64,000 nt of DNA from Nocardioides sp. cx-173 (GTDB lineage Bacteria; Actinomycetota; Actinomycetes; Propionibacteriales; Nocardioidaceae), in assembly GCF_021117365.1 (NCBI RefSeq), contig NZ_CP088262.1, positions 3,970,501 through 4,034,500 of the forward strand, written 5' to 3'. The translations under genes and the position numbers were made by a program. Positions 15,606 through 25,257 of this stretch are shown here, one piece after another. Position 1 is the first letter of the stretch. Every line of letters begins with the position of its first letter. A model generated the notes under the pieces. That model was not told the origin of the DNA, searched no databases, and saw only the letters and a program-made list of their open reading frames with translations.

Positions 15606-15627
15606 GAAGGGGGGGCGGAGGGGAGAC

Positions 15628-18600
15628 ATGGTGGACGCCGATGAGCTGCTGCGCGGCATCGTCGCCGACAGCCCTGACGGGCTGTGGGTGGTGGACGCCG
15701 ACGGCGCGACCGTCCTCGCCAACCCCCGCATGGCCGAGATCCTCGGGCGCCCCGGCGACGACCTGAGCGGGGTCACGCTCTTCGACATCGTCGACGACGA
15801 GGGCCGCCGTCAGCTCGAGGACCACCTCGAGGACATGCGTGCGGGGCACCCCGGCGAGCACAACCTGGACTCGCTCACGTTCCGGGCCGACGGCACCAGC
15901 GTGTGGACGCTGCTCAGCTGGGCGCCGCTCCACGGCGCCGACGGCTCCACGCTGGGCTGGCTGCACCGGATCAGCGAGTACGCCGACCGCAAGAGCCTCC
16001 TCGACACCCTGCAGGACCGCGAGCACCAGCTGGCCGCAGCCCAGTCGCTGGCCCGCCTCGGCAGCTGGGAGTGGGCGATCGGCAGCGATCGGATCTGGTG
16101 GTCCGACGAGCTCTACCGGATCTACGGCCTGCACCCCGACGAGTTCGAGGCGACGTACGACGCCTTCCTCGCCCACATCCACGAGCACGACCGCCCCACC
16201 GTCGAGACGGCCATCGCGCGGGCCCTCGCCGGCGCCAACAGCTTCCGCTGGGAGGCCCGGATCCGGCGCGGGGACGCCGGCGAGCGGTGGGTCCGCGGCC
16301 TCGGGGTCGTCGAGCGCGGGGCCGACGGGGCGCCCGTGCGGATGACCGGCACCGCTCAGGACATCACCGACCTGGTGCGCGCCGACTTCCAGGCGGCCGA
16401 GGCGACGCGACGGCTGCACCTGCTGCGGGGCATGGCGGAGGCGGCCAACCAATCGAGCAGCCTGGCCGCCGCCGTCGAGCACGCCTCCTCCGCGCTGTCC
16501 GGCACCGACGGGTGGGAGGTGATCAGCCTGCTGGTCCGCGAGCGCCCGGGCGGCCCCCTGGTGCCGATGAGCCTGCCCGGGGCCGACGACGCCTCCCTGC
16601 CCGAGCCCGACTTCGAGCTGGCCGAGCGGTGCTGGGCGTCGCGGGAGATCGAGTCGGTCCCGGCTCCCGGCCGGGAGTCGACCCACAGCCTGGTGGCCTT
16701 CCCGGTGGTCGGCGGCCCCGACGTGGCCTGCGTCGTCGAGCTGATCGCCGACGAGATGCCGCCGGACGACCGCTCGCGCGAGCTGATCCACCAGATCGCC
16801 GACCAGCTCAACCGGGTCGCCGACCGCGAGCGCAGTGCGGCCGACCTCGCGGCCGCACGCGACAGCGCGATGGAGGCCTCCCGGCTCAAGTCGGAGTTCC
16901 TGGCGACGATGAGCCACGAGATCCGGACCCCGATGAACGGCGTGATCGGCCTCAACGACCTGCTGCTGCGCACCGAGCTCGACGCGCGTCAGCGTCGGCT
17001 CGCCGAGGGCGTCCGCAGCGCCGGGCTGACGCTGCTCGGGCTGATCAACGACATCCTCGACCTGTCCAAGATCGAGAGCGGCAAGCTCGAGCTGGAGTCG
17101 GAGGACCTCGACATCCGCGCGGTCTTCGAGCAGACGGCCGCGGTGCTCGCCGGGCCCGCCCACGAGAAGGGGCTGGAGCTGGTCGTCGCCTGCCACCCCG
17201 ACGTCCCCGTCCTGGTCAACGGCGACTCCGTGCGCTTCGGGCAGATCATCACCAACCTGGGCTCCAACGCCGTGAAGTTCACCGACCACGGGGAGGTGTC
17301 GATCCGGGCCTCGGTGGCCGAGCGCACCGACGACGAGCTGGTCCTGCGCGTCGAGGTCTCCGACACCGGCATCGGGATCACCGACGCCGAGCGTGACGGG
17401 CTCTTCGACGCGTTCACCCAGGCCGACCGCTCCACGACCCGGCAGCACGGCGGCACCGGTCTCGGGCTGGCGATCTCCCAGCAGCTGGTCCACGCCCTCG
17501 GTGGTGAGATCGGCCTCGAGAGCACGCCCGGCCAGGGCAGCACCTTCTGGTTCACGGCGCGGCTGGGCACGGCGCGCTCGCACCGGAGCGCCGGCCCGGA
17601 CGTCTCGCCGTACCCGCTGCAGGACCGCCGGGTCCTCGTGGTGGACGACAACGGCACCTCGCGCACCGTCCTGCTGGAGCAGCTCGGAGCCTGGCACCTC
17701 ACCTGCGTGCCCGCCGCGACAGCCGACGAGGCCCTGGCGGAGGTGGGCCGCGCGGCGCTGCAGCGCAGGCCGTTCGACGCGATCCTCCTCGACCTGACCC
17801 TCGACACCACCGACGGCCTGGCGCTGGCGTCCCGGATCCACGACGCGGAGCCGGTCGCGCCGCCGCTGCTGCTGCTCACCCGCGACCAGGTCGTCTCGGA
17901 GAGCCGCACCAGGGCCGCGGGGATCACCGCGACGCTGACCAAGCCGGTGCGCTACTCCGAGCTGTACGACGCGCTCCTGCACACCATCGTGGGCGAGGCG
18001 CCCCAGCCCTCTCCGCGCCGCTCGCCGTCGCCGACCACCCTCGGCGTGAGGGTGCTCGTGGTCGAGGACAACGCCGTCAACCAGCTGGTGGCCACCGGGC
18101 TCCTCGAGGCGCTCGGCTGCCACGCGGACGTCGTCGGCAACGGGGTCGAGGCGGTGAGCGCCCTTCGAGGCGACCACGGGTACGACGTAGTGCTGATGGA
18201 CTGCCGGATGCCACTGCTCGACGGCTACGACGCCACACGCGCCGTGCGGGCCGCGGAGGAGGGGGCCCGGGTGCCGATCATCGCGATGACCGCCTCCGCC
18301 CTCGAGGGCGAGCGTGAGCGGTGCCTCGCGGCCGGGATGGACGACTTCCTCACCAAGCCGGTCGACCCCCCGCAGCTGGCCCGGGCACTGTTCCGCTGGG
18401 CGCCGGCGGCCCGCGGGTCGGCACCCGTCGAGATGCCCGCTGTGTCGGCTGTGCCGGCTGGGTCGGCTGGGTCGGCTGGGCCGACAGAGGTCGTCCTGGA
18501 CCCGGAGCGCGTCGCGATGCTGGCCAGGCTGGTCAAGGACGGGGTCAGCTTCTTCGAGCGCACCCGCGCGTCCTTCATCGCCCGCGTCGAGGGGGCGCTG

Positions 18601-18834
18601 GACGATCTGCGCGCCGCCGTCGCCGCCGGCGACGCGGCCGGCACCGCCGCGACCGCCCATCAGCTCAAGGGCAGCGCGCTCAACCTGGGCCTGGTGCAGG
18701 TGGGCGCCGCCGCGGCGGCCGTCGAGGCCCAGGCCGACGCCGGCTCCACCGACGGCATCGACGGCCTCCTCGCCGTCCTGACCGCCACAGTCGCCGACGG
18801 GGTCGAGGCCCTGGCGGCGGCCGACCCGGCGTAA
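15628..18834 (+). CDS. hybrid sensor histidine kinase (PAS-PAS-GAF-HisKA-HATPase-REC-REC-HPt)
   Basis: This 1068-residue protein has no membrane helix. In order come PAS 1 (about 5-120), PAS 2 (about 140-255), GAF (about 275-400), a HisKA dimer with [10 protein letters not shown] (His 430), a HATPase with NAVKFT, DTGIGI and GTGLGLAIS, receiver 1 (VVDDN, Asp 722, LTKP), receiver 2 (VVEDN, Asp 858, MTAS, LTKP) and an HPt domain with [11 protein letters not shown] (His 1011). All phosphorelay residues are present, including those of receiver 1, which is often degenerate in such proteins. It is an orphan: no response regulator lies nearby. It probably senses an intracellular ligand or redox state. 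ATG 15628 follows GGAGGGGAGA. The linker before HPt has Ala-Gly-Ser repeats. Confidence 0.93.
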   Translation: MVDADELLRGIVADSPDGLWVVDADGATVLANPRMAEILGRPGDDLSGVTLFDIVDDEGRRQLEDHLEDMRAGHPGEHNLDSLTFRADGTSVWTLLSWAPLHGADGSTLGWLHRISEYADRKSLLDTLQDREHQLAAAQSLARLGSWEWAIGSDRIWWSDELYRIYGLHPDEFEATYDAFLAHIHEHDRPTVETAIARALAGANSFRWEARIRRGDAGERWVRGLGVVERGADGAPVRMTGTAQDITDLVRADFQAAEATRRLHLLRGMAEAANQSSSLAAAVEHASSALSGTDGWEVISLLVRERPGGPLVPMSLPGADDASLPEPDFELAERCWASREIESVPAPGRESTHSLVAFPVVGGPDVACVVELIADEMPPDDRSRELIHQIADQLNRVADRERSAADLAAARDSAMEASRLKSEFLATMSHEIRTPMNGVIGLNDLLLRTELDARQRRLAEGVRSAGLTLLGLINDILDLSKIESGKLELESEDLDIRAVFEQTAAVLAGPAHEKGLELVVACHPDVPVLVNGDSVRFGQIITNLGSNAVKFTDHGEVSIRASVAERTDDELVLRVEVSDTGIGITDAERDGLFDAFTQADRSTTRQHGGTGLGLAISQQLVHALGGEIGLESTPGQGSTFWFTARLGTARSHRSAGPDVSPYPLQDRRVLVVDDNGTSRTVLLEQLGAWHLTCVPAATADEALAEVGRAALQRRPFDAILLDLTLDTTDGLALASRIHDAEPVAPPLLLLTRDQVVSESRTRAAGITATLTKPVRYSELYDALLHTIVGEAPQPSPRRSPSPTTLGVRVLVVEDNAVNQLVATGLLEALGCHADVVGNGVEAVSALRGDHGYDVVLMDCRMPLLDGYDATRAVRAAEEGARVPIIAMTASALEGERERCLAAGMDDFLTKPVDPPQLARALFRWAPAARGSAPVEMPAVSAVPAGSAGSAGPTEVVLDPERVAMLARLVKDGVSFFERTRASFIARVEGALDDLRAAVAAGDAAGTAATAHQLKGSALNLGLVQVGAAAAAVEAQADAGSTDGIDGLLAVLTATVADGVEALAAADPA

Positions 18835-18897
18835 TCCACCAAACCGAGGGCGCTTTCCTGTCGGCGAGGACGAGGCGGCCGCCGGGTCGTCGGCCAC

Positions 18898-18903
18898 TAT
18901 TCT
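18898..18903 (+). promoter_or_regulatory. candidate -10 box of the vdh gene
   Basis: TATTCT in the 157-base gap after the hybrid kinase would give an 80-odd-base leader to ATG 18992. Nothing else is recognised in that gap. Confidence 0.35.
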
Positions 18904-18991
18904 GAGGCTGTGGGCGGCGTCACCCCTGCCGCCCCGACACCACCTCGGCCCGCCCACCCGCGCGGACCACGACACAGAACGGACAGCACCC

Positions 18992-20080
18992 ATGTCTGGA
19001 AGCCCTTCGGCCGACGTCTTCGACCTCGGCGCCGAGCACGAGCAGGTCGTCTTCGCCAATGACCCGGCCACCGGCCTCAAGGCGATCATCGCCATCCACT
19101 CCACGGCGCTCGGCCCCGCCCTCGGCGGCACCCGCTTCTTCCCGTACGCCAGCACCGCCGATGCGGTGCGTGACGTCCTCGACCTCTCGCGCGGGATGTC
19201 CTACAAGGCCGCGCTCGCCGGCCTGGACCTGGGCGGTGGCAAGGCGGTGATCATCGGCGACCCTGCCGAGCTCAAGACCGAGGCGCTGCTGCGCGCCTAC
19301 GGCCGCTTCGTGCAGTCGCTGAACGGCCGCTACTACACCGCCTGCGACGTCGGCACCTTCTCGCCGGACATGGACGACATCGCCCGCGAGTGCTCGTTCG
19401 TCACCGGCCGCACCACCGCCCACGGCGGCGCGGGCGACAGCTCGGTCCTCACGGCGTACGGCGTGTTCCAGGGCATGCGGGCGGCCGCCGCCTTCGCGTG
19501 GGGCACCGAGTCGCTCGCCGGCCGGACCGTCGGCGTGGCCGGGGTCGGCAAGGTGGGGCGACACCTGGTGCGCCACCTCGTCGAGGACGGCGCCGACGTC
19601 GTCGTCACCGACGTGTACGCCCCGTCGGTGGACCGGCTGCGAGACGAGCTCCCCAGCGTCCGCGTCGCCGCCTCGACCGAGGAGCTCGTCGCGGGCGCGC
19701 TCGACGTCTACGCCCCCTGCGCGATGGGCGGCGCCCTGAGCGACGAGGTCGTCGACGTGCTGTCGGCGCGGATCGTGTGCGGCGCGGCCAACAACCAGCT
19801 GGCCCACCCCGGAGTGGAGAAGGCCCTCGAGGACCGCGGAATCCTCTACGCGCCCGACTACTGCGTCAACGCCGGCGGCCTGATCCAGGTCGCCGACGAG
19901 CTCGAGGGCTTCTCCTTCGAGCGTGCCCACCAGCGCGCGACCGGCATCTTCGACACGGCGCGGACCGTCTTCGAGCTCGCCGCCGCCGACGGCGTACCGC
20001 CCGCCACCGCCGCCGATCGCCTCGCCGAGCGCCGCATGCGCGACGTGGGCCGCCTGCGCGGCGTGTGGCTCCCCCGCTGA
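18992..20080 (+). CDS. vdh: valine (branched-chain) dehydrogenase, Glu/Leu/Phe/Val dehydrogenase family
   Basis: A 362-residue NAD-dependent amino acid dehydrogenase of the Leu/Phe/Val type, close in length to Streptomyces Vdh (about 364). The catalytic region reads [28 protein letters not shown] (both catalytic Lys, near residues 70-83), then TACDVGT; the Rossmann loop is [13 protein letters not shown] near residue 180, and PCAMGGALS and NNQLAHP follow. It converts valine, and often leucine and isoleucine, to 2-keto acids and ammonia, the first step of branched-chain amino acid breakdown or a source of acyl primers. Substrate choice among Val, Leu and Phe is inferred. It is a single-gene unit before a repeat-rich gap. 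Confidence 0.85.
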   Translation: MSGSPSADVFDLGAEHEQVVFANDPATGLKAIIAIHSTALGPALGGTRFFPYASTADAVRDVLDLSRGMSYKAALAGLDLGGGKAVIIGDPAELKTEALLRAYGRFVQSLNGRYYTACDVGTFSPDMDDIARECSFVTGRTTAHGGAGDSSVLTAYGVFQGMRAAAAFAWGTESLAGRTVGVAGVGKVGRHLVRHLVEDGADVVVTDVYAPSVDRLRDELPSVRVAASTEELVAGALDVYAPCAMGGALSDEVVDVLSARIVCGAANNQLAHPGVEKALEDRGILYAPDYCVNAGGLIQVADELEGFSFERAHQRATGIFDTARTVFELAAADGVPPATAADRLAERRMRDVGRLRGVWLPR

Positions 20081-20146
20081 TCTCGGCTCCGTGGCGTCAG
20101 GTGGGCGCTGAGGTCAACTCCCGTCCCGCCGGGTGCGCGAAAATCG

Positions 20147-20206
20147 CGCCTCCCCGACGAAGCTTCGTCGGGGAGGCGTGAGTTTCACCGGGTGCCCGGT
20201 GAAACT
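20147..20206. repeat. Family B double-palindrome element, copy 1
   Basis: A perfect 32-base palindrome (20147-20178, AAGCTT centre) is followed after two bases by a second one (20181-20206) with arms AGTTTCACCGGG and CCCGGTGAAACT around TG. It lies 66 bases after the vdh stop. The 300-base gap 20081-20380 holds this and copy 2; nothing else is recognised there. Confidence 0.9.
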
Positions 20207-20279
20207 GGCGCGCTGCGGCAACCGGGTGAAGGCGCCACGGCACAGTACGCAGCAGGCGTCGCACCGACCTCACAGAACT

Positions 20280-20341
20280 CACGGCTCCCCGACAAAGCTT
20301 CGTGGGGGAGCCGTGAGTTTCACCGGGTGCCCGGTGAAACT
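20280..20341. repeat. Family B double-palindrome element, copy 2
   Basis: The first palindrome (20280-20315) keeps GCTCCCCGAC...AAGCTTCG but has changed flanks and a few mismatches. The second (20316-20341) is identical to copy 1. Outer bases of the first stem differ between copies yet still pair (CGCCTCCCC/GGGGAGGCG against ACGGCTCCCC/GGGGAGCCGT). Confidence 0.88.
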
Positions 20342-20380
20342 CCCCGCGCCCGACCGAACCCGGTCACCACGCGAGGTCCG

Positions 20381-20566
20381 TCAATCGCGCGAGGGCTCGA
20401 TGACGTCGGACCACTTCTCCAGCACCTCGGGATCGACCTGCTCGTCCTTGGTGCCGCTGTCGCCGTGCAGCTCACTGGCGAGCGCCCCGAAGTCCGTCTC
20501 GTGAGTGCGGTACTTCAGGTCGCGCGCGACCTTCGTCTGCTTGGCTTTAGCTCGGCCGCGCCCCAT
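20381..20566 (-). CDS. DUF3073 family protein
   Basis: This 61-residue protein begins MGRGRAKAKQTKVARDLKYR, the well-known start of the actinobacterial DUF3073 family, and continues ETDFGALASELHG with an acidic tail. The very basic first 20 residues suggest nucleic-acid or ribosome binding; no function is established. ATG 20566 is chosen because the family begins with this exact motif, and the longer open frame upstream is not conserved. In actinobacteria this gene commonly sits beside purM, as here (purM ends 155 bases upstream on the same strand). Confidence 0.9.
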   Translation of the reverse strand: MGRGRAKAKQTKVARDLKYRTHETDFGALASELHGDSGTKDEQVDPEVLEKWSDVIEPSRD

Positions 20567-20679
20567 AGGGTCAGCCCCCTCGCAAGTCGGCCGGGGCAAC
20601 CATGGCTCCCGGGCTGTCTCAAAGATTTCTCGTGAGGACAACGCTACCTGCTGCCTGGCTGTTCCCGCACGTCCGGGTG

Positions 20680-20709
20680 CGATGTCCGGCGTTTTTCGCC
20701 CGGACATCG
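20680..20709. terminator. hairpin after purM
   Basis: CGATGTCCGG (20680-20689) and CCGGACATCG (20700-20709) are perfect 10-base arms around a loop holding five T (A on the minus strand). It begins 11 bases after the purM stop. There is no U tract after the stem, as is common for actinobacterial terminators. Confidence 0.6.
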
Positions 20710-20720
20710 TGGCCGCAGGG

Positions 20721-21797
20721 TCACCAGCCGGGGTGCTGGCCCTCCAGTACGACGCGGCCCGACTGCTCGGGGTCGACGGCGACCTCGCCGGCGACCCAGG
20801 CGCGGATCCCGAAGCCGTCGAGCACCTCGATCGCGCGGTCCATCGCCGCCGGAGCGGTGATCGCCACCATGCCGACGCCGCAGTTGAGGGTGGCCTCGAG
20901 GTCGGGCTGCGACACCTGGCCGACGCCGCGGACCAGGTCGAAGATCGGCTGGGGCGTCCAGGTGCCGCGCTCCAGGGTGGCCATGAGCTCCTGGGGCATC
21001 ACCCGGGCGAGGTTGGCGGCGAGACCGCCGCCGGTGACGTGCGACATGGCGTGGACCTCGGTCTGCTCGGCCAGCGCGAGGCACGCCTTGGCGTAGATCC
21101 GGGTGGGGGTGAGCAGCTCCTCCCCCAGCGTGCGCCCGAGCTCCGGCACGTCCTTGTCCAGGGCCCAGCCGGCGGTCTGCAACAGCACGTGCCGGACCAG
21201 CGAGTAGCCGTTGGAGTGCAGGCCGCTGGCCTGCATGGCGATCACGGCGTCCCCGGGACGTACCCGGCCGGGGCCGAGCAGCCGGTCGGCCTCCACCACG
21301 CCGGTCGTCGCGCCGGCGACGTCGTACTCGTCGGGGCCCAGCAGGCCGGGGTGCTCCGCGGTCTCGCCGCCCACCAGGGCGCAGCCCGCCTCGACGCACG
21401 CCTCCGCGATGCCCTTGACGATGGCCGCGATCCGCTCGGGCACGACCCGGCCACAGGCGATGTAGTCGGTCATGAACAGCGGCTCGGCGCCGCAGACGAC
21501 CAGATCGTCGACGACCATGCCGACCAGGTCGAAGCCGATCGTGTCGTGGACGTCCATCGCCTGAGCGATCGCCACCTTGGTGCCGACGCCGTCGGTCGAC
21601 GTCGCGAGCAGGGGACGCTCGTAGCCCTTGAGGGCCGAGGCGTCGAAGAGCCCGGCGAAGCCGCCGAGGCCACCGATCATCTCGGGGCGGCGGGCCTTCT
21701 CGACCCACCCCTTCATCAGCTCGATCGCGGTGTCGGCCGCCTCGATGTCGACGCCGGCCCGCGCGTAGGCGTTGCCAGGGGTGGGGGTCTCGCTCAC
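20721..21797 (-). CDS. purM: phosphoribosylformylglycinamidine cyclo-ligase (AIR synthetase)
   Basis: This 358-residue enzyme closes FGAM to AIR with ATP, step five of purine synthesis. It contains TDGVGTK near residue 68, IGFDLVGMVVDDL, a long GGETAEHPGLL motif near residue 147 and QASGLHSNGYSLVRH near residue 198, all typical of PurM. It begins at GTG 21797, 13 bases after the purF stop, with GGAAG upstream, and so shares the purF promoter. The purF-purM order is standard in actinobacteria. Confidence 0.97.
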   Translation of the reverse strand: MSETPTPGNAYARAGVDIEAADTAIELMKGWVEKARRPEMIGGLGGFAGLFDASALKGYERPLLATSTDGVGTKVAIAQAMDVHDTIGFDLVGMVVDDLVVCGAEPLFMTDYIACGRVVPERIAAIVKGIAEACVEAGCALVGGETAEHPGLLGPDEYDVAGATTGVVEADRLLGPGRVRPGDAVIAMQASGLHSNGYSLVRHVLLQTAGWALDKDVPELGRTLGEELLTPTRIYAKACLALAEQTEVHAMSHVTGGGLAANLARVMPQELMATLERGTWTPQPIFDLVRGVGQVSQPDLEATLNCGVGMVAITAPAAMDRAIEVLDGFGIRAWVAGEVAVDPEQSGRVVLEGQHPGW

Positions 21798-21810
21798 GGC
21801 ATGCTTCCGA

Positions 21811-23361
21811 TCAGGGGTTGTTGAGGACGGGGAGCGCCTTGCCCAGGGTGGGCGAGCTCAGCGTGGCCTCGAGCAGGTGCTTGCCGAGCAGGCTCGCGTC
21901 GGGCAGCTCGATGGGGTACTCGCCGGTGAAGCAGGCCGTGCAGAGCCGGGTCTTCTCCTGCTTGGTCGCCTCGATCATGCCGTCGAGGGAGATGTAGCCG
22001 AGGCTGTCGGCGCCGACGCTGGCCGCGATCTCCTCCGGGGTCAGCCCGTTGGCGATCAGCTCGGCGCGGGTGGCGAAGTCGATGCCGTAGAAGCACGGCC
22101 ACTTGACCGGCGGGCTGGAGATCCGCACGTGGACCTCCTGGGCGCCCGCCTCCCGCAGCATCCGGACCTGGGCACGCTGGGTGTTGCCGCGCACGATCGA
22201 GTCGTCCACGACGACGATCCGCTTGCCCCGGATCATGTGCTCCAGCGCGTTCAGCTTGAGCCGGATGCCGAGCTGGCGCAGCGTCTGGCTCGGCTGGATG
22301 AACGTACGGCCGACGTAGGCGTTCTTGACGAAGCCCTGGCCGAACGGGATCCCGCTCTCCTCGGCGTAGCCGGCGGCGGCCGGGGTGCCGGACTCGGGCA
22401 CCGGGATCACCAGGTCGGCCTCGACCGGGAACTGTCGGGCGAGCTCGCGGCCCATCTCGACGCGCGACTCGTGCACGCTGCGCCCGGCGATCGTCGCGTC
22501 GGGGCGCGCGAGGTAGACGTACTCGAAGACGCAGCCCTTGGGCTCGGGCGCGGCGAAGGTGTGCGAGCGCAGGCCCTGGTCGTCGATCACCAGCATCTCG
22601 CCGGGCTCGACCTCGCGTACGACGCTCGCGCCGATCGTGGCGAGCGCGGCATCCTCCGACGCGACGACCCAGCCGCGGTCGAGCCGGCCGAGCACGAGCG
22701 GCCGGATGCCCTGCGGGTCGCGGGCGGCGTACAGGGTGTTCTCGTTCATCCACACGAACGAGAAGGCGCCCTTGAGCAGCGGCAGCACCTCGAGGGCCCG
22801 CTGCTCCAGGGAGGTGTCGGGGTGATGGGCCAGCAGCGCGGTCACGAGGCCGGTGTCGTTGGTCGACGACTCGACGTTGCGCGCGTGCAGGTCGAGCTCG
22901 CCGGGGTCGGCGGGCAGCTCCGTGACCAGCTGCGCGAGCTCGTGGGTGTTGATCAGGTTACCGTTGTGGCCGAGCGCGATCGACCCGTCGGCCGTGGGCC
23001 GGAACGTCGGCTGCGCGTTCTGCCAGGTGCTGGCGCCGGTGGTCGAGTAGCGCGAGTGCCCGATGGCCAGGTGGCCCTTGAGCGAGTCCAGCGTGGTCTC
23101 GTCGAAGACCTGCGACACCAGCCCCATGTCCTTGTAGACCAGGATCTGGCGGCCGTTGCTGACGGCGATGCCAGCCGACTCCTGGCCCCGGTGCTGCAGG
23201 GCGTACAGGCCGAAGTAGGTCAGCTTGGCGACGTCCTCGCCTGGGGCCCAGACCCCGAAGACTCCGCACGCGTCCTGGGGTCCTTGGTCCTGGGGATCGA
23301 GCGCCGCGGTGAGTCGGCCGTCTCCACCGAGACGCTGGCCACGACTGCTGAGGTAGGGCAC
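21811..23361 (-). CDS. purF: amidophosphoribosyltransferase
   Basis: A 516-residue enzyme for the first committed step of purine synthesis (PRPP plus glutamine to phosphoribosylamine). The glutaminase domain starts at ACGVFGVWAPGED: Cys 32 becomes the N-terminal nucleophile after removal of a 31-residue propeptide. GHSRYSTTG and GHNGNL follow. The PRPP loop VVDDSIVRGNT lies near residue 385. CTACFTGEYPIELP near the end recalls the Cys ligands of the Fe-S form known from Bacillus. The GTG start lies 6 bases after a -10 box TAGACT, fitting a leaderless mRNA. It is divergent from a sensor kinase across 96 bases. Confidence 0.97.
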   Translation of the reverse strand: MPYLSSRGQRLGGDGRLTAALDPQDQGPQDACGVFGVWAPGEDVAKLTYFGLYALQHRGQESAGIAVSNGRQILVYKDMGLVSQVFDETTLDSLKGHLAIGHSRYSTTGASTWQNAQPTFRPTADGSIALGHNGNLINTHELAQLVTELPADPGELDLHARNVESSTNDTGLVTALLAHHPDTSLEQRALEVLPLLKGAFSFVWMNENTLYAARDPQGIRPLVLGRLDRGWVVASEDAALATIGASVVREVEPGEMLVIDDQGLRSHTFAAPEPKGCVFEYVYLARPDATIAGRSVHESRVEMGRELARQFPVEADLVIPVPESGTPAAAGYAEESGIPFGQGFVKNAYVGRTFIQPSQTLRQLGIRLKLNALEHMIRGKRIVVVDDSIVRGNTQRAQVRMLREAGAQEVHVRISSPPVKWPCFYGIDFATRAELIANGLTPEEIAASVGADSLGYISLDGMIEATKQEKTRLCTACFTGEYPIELPDASLLGKHLLEATLSSPTLGKALPVLNNP

Positions 23362-23367
23362 GGGTCG

Positions 23368-23373
23368 AGTCTA
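23368..23373 (-). promoter_or_regulatory. -10 box of leaderless purF
   Basis: TAGACT on the minus strand, six bases before GTG 23361. Confidence 0.6.
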
Positions 23374-23457
23374 GGAGATCGCACGCCGAATCGCCGGGTC
23401 GCCCGTAGCATGGCGGGGCTGGACGCCGTATCGGGACGATGAAGCAGCGAGGTGGAG

Positions 23458-25233
23458 ATGGCTCTCGAGCCCGTCGACACGCTCGCCGCCGACCGGGCCG
23501 GCTGGTCGGACGCCCTCTCGCGCGACGCGCTGCGGCTGATCGCCGAGGCGGTGCGCGAGATGGCCGGCTTCCAGGTGGCCGCGGTCTCGGTGGTCCGCGG
23601 CGACGACCTGCACTCGGTCGCGATCGCGGGCAGCGACGAGGCGCGTGCGGCGCTGTGGGACGCCGTCACGCCGATGCAGGTGATCCGCGACGAGCTGGCC
23701 AAGGCCGACGACTGGGGGCGCTTCAAGTTCGTCCCGAGCGAGCGTGCGGGCGCCGTCGAGGAGTGGGGCTGGGTCCCCGCGTACGAGCCCGCGGACGACG
23801 ACGAGGCGTGGGACCCCCGCGACCTGCTGCTCGCGCCGCTGTACGACGACGACGCCCGCCTGGTCGGGCTGCTCTCGATCGACCTGCCCACGAGCGGGCG
23901 CCGTCCCGACGCCCGCCAGCGAGCGCTGCTGGAGCGCTATGCGGCCCATGCCGAGCGCACCGTCCTCGTCGCGCTCGAGCGCCATGACTTCTCCGAGCAG
24001 ATCCGCCTCGCCACGACGGCGCGGGAGATCGTGCGGAGCCTGAGCGTCCATCTGCCGATCGAGGAGCTGCTCGAGCAGTGCGGCGCCGCGCTCTCCGCGG
24101 GCTTCCGGGCCGGTGGCAGCTGGGTCCAGACCTTCGCCGGTGACGTCCTCGGCTCCGGGGCGCTGCACAGCGCCCGGGGGGCCGAGATCGTGCTGCCCGA
24201 CCTGCTGATCGAGGTCGCCGAGGAGTCCGCCCACCAGCTGTGGGCCGCGCAGCAGTGGGTCGTGATCGAGCGGGACCTCCCGGTCCAGCTGCTCACCTCG
24301 GAGCAGTCCGGCCTGATCCACCTGTTCATGGAGCGGATCGAGGCCGCGTCGCTGCTGTTCGTCCCGATCGGCGCCGGGGCGTCGTGCGTGGGCAACCTGG
24401 TGCTGACCCGCGTGGACGGCCAGCCCCCGTGGGGGCGGACCGAGGCGGAGGCGGCGCTCGACATCGGCCACGACCTCGGTCGCTCGATCCTCAACGCCCG
24501 GACGTTCGCTCGCGAGCACCGGCTCGTCCAGGAGCTCACCGCGCTCGACCAGTACAAGGGGCGGCTCATCGCGACCGTCGCGCACGAGCTCAAGAGCCCG
24601 CTGACCGCGGTGGTCGGCCATCTCGAGATGGCGGAGGCGGCCCCCGAGCTCAGCGAGACGACCCGCCGCTCGCTCGCCGCGATGGATCGCGGGGCGCAGC
24701 GCCTGCAGCGGGTCATCGACGACCTGCTGCTGTTCTCCAAGGTCGGTGACCCCGACAGCGCCCTCATCGCGGTCCCCGTGCCGCTCCAGCCGGTGCTGGA
24801 GGAGCTCGCCGAGCTGCACACCGTCACGGCCCGGCGTGCCGGCGTCACCATCCGGCTGGAGACGCCGGACGAGCCGGTGGGGGCACTGGGCGAGCCGGAG
24901 GAGATCGACACCGCACTCGGCAACGTGCTCGGCAACGCGGTCAAATACGGCCGCCCCGGCACCGTCGTGACGGTCAGCCTGGCCCGGGAGCGGGACGACG
25001 CGGTGGTGACCGTGCGCGACGAGGGGATCGGCATCTCGCTGCAGGACCAGGCGCAGCTCTTCGACGAGTTCTACCGCTCCGCGGACCCGGCGGCACTGGC
25101 CCAACCCGGCACCGGGCTCGGCCTGGCCATCGTCCGCCGCATCGTCGACCGGCACAGCGGCACCGTCACCGTGACCTCCGAGCTGGGCGTCGGCAGCACG
25201 TTCACGCTGCGGCTGCCCGCCGCACCCGCCTGA
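23458..25233 (+). CDS. GAF-domain sensor histidine kinase
   Basis: This 591-residue kinase lacks membrane helices. Two GAF-like domains (about 10-170 and 190-350) are followed by HisKA with VAHELKSPLTAVVGHLEMAE (His 376) and a HATPase with NVLGNAVKYG, DEGIGI and TGLGLAIVRR. The SPL after the His-Glu pair marks a HisKA of the PhoR/BaeS type. No response regulator is next to it. ATG 23458 is preferred over GTG 23452 because the GAGGTGGAG ribosome site precedes it. The signal is presumably a small ligand bound by a GAF domain. It is divergent from purF, but I see no shared operator. Confidence 0.9.
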   Translation: MALEPVDTLAADRAGWSDALSRDALRLIAEAVREMAGFQVAAVSVVRGDDLHSVAIAGSDEARAALWDAVTPMQVIRDELAKADDWGRFKFVPSERAGAVEEWGWVPAYEPADDDEAWDPRDLLLAPLYDDDARLVGLLSIDLPTSGRRPDARQRALLERYAAHAERTVLVALERHDFSEQIRLATTAREIVRSLSVHLPIEELLEQCGAALSAGFRAGGSWVQTFAGDVLGSGALHSARGAEIVLPDLLIEVAEESAHQLWAAQQWVVIERDLPVQLLTSEQSGLIHLFMERIEAASLLFVPIGAGASCVGNLVLTRVDGQPPWGRTEAEAALDIGHDLGRSILNARTFAREHRLVQELTALDQYKGRLIATVAHELKSPLTAVVGHLEMAEAAPELSETTRRSLAAMDRGAQRLQRVIDDLLLFSKVGDPDSALIAVPVPLQPVLEELAELHTVTARRAGVTIRLETPDEPVGALGEPEEIDTALGNVLGNAVKYGRPGTVVTVSLARERDDAVVTVRDEGIGISLQDQAQLFDEFYRSADPAALAQPGTGLGLAIVRRIVDRHSGTVTVTSELGVGSTFTLRLPAAPA

Positions 25234-25257
25234 GCGGCCGCCGACCGACCCGCCTGC

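Noticed and set aside
15583..19155. A 1190-codon minus-strand open frame opposite the hybrid kinase
   Set aside because: Low-complexity Val/Gly/Arg-rich antisense frame; the plus strand has a full kinase with intact motifs.
20081..20380. CRISPR array or small RNA gene in the repeat-rich gap
   Set aside because: Only two copies, each palindromic and unequally spaced, with no spacer-repeat pattern and no cas gene nearby.
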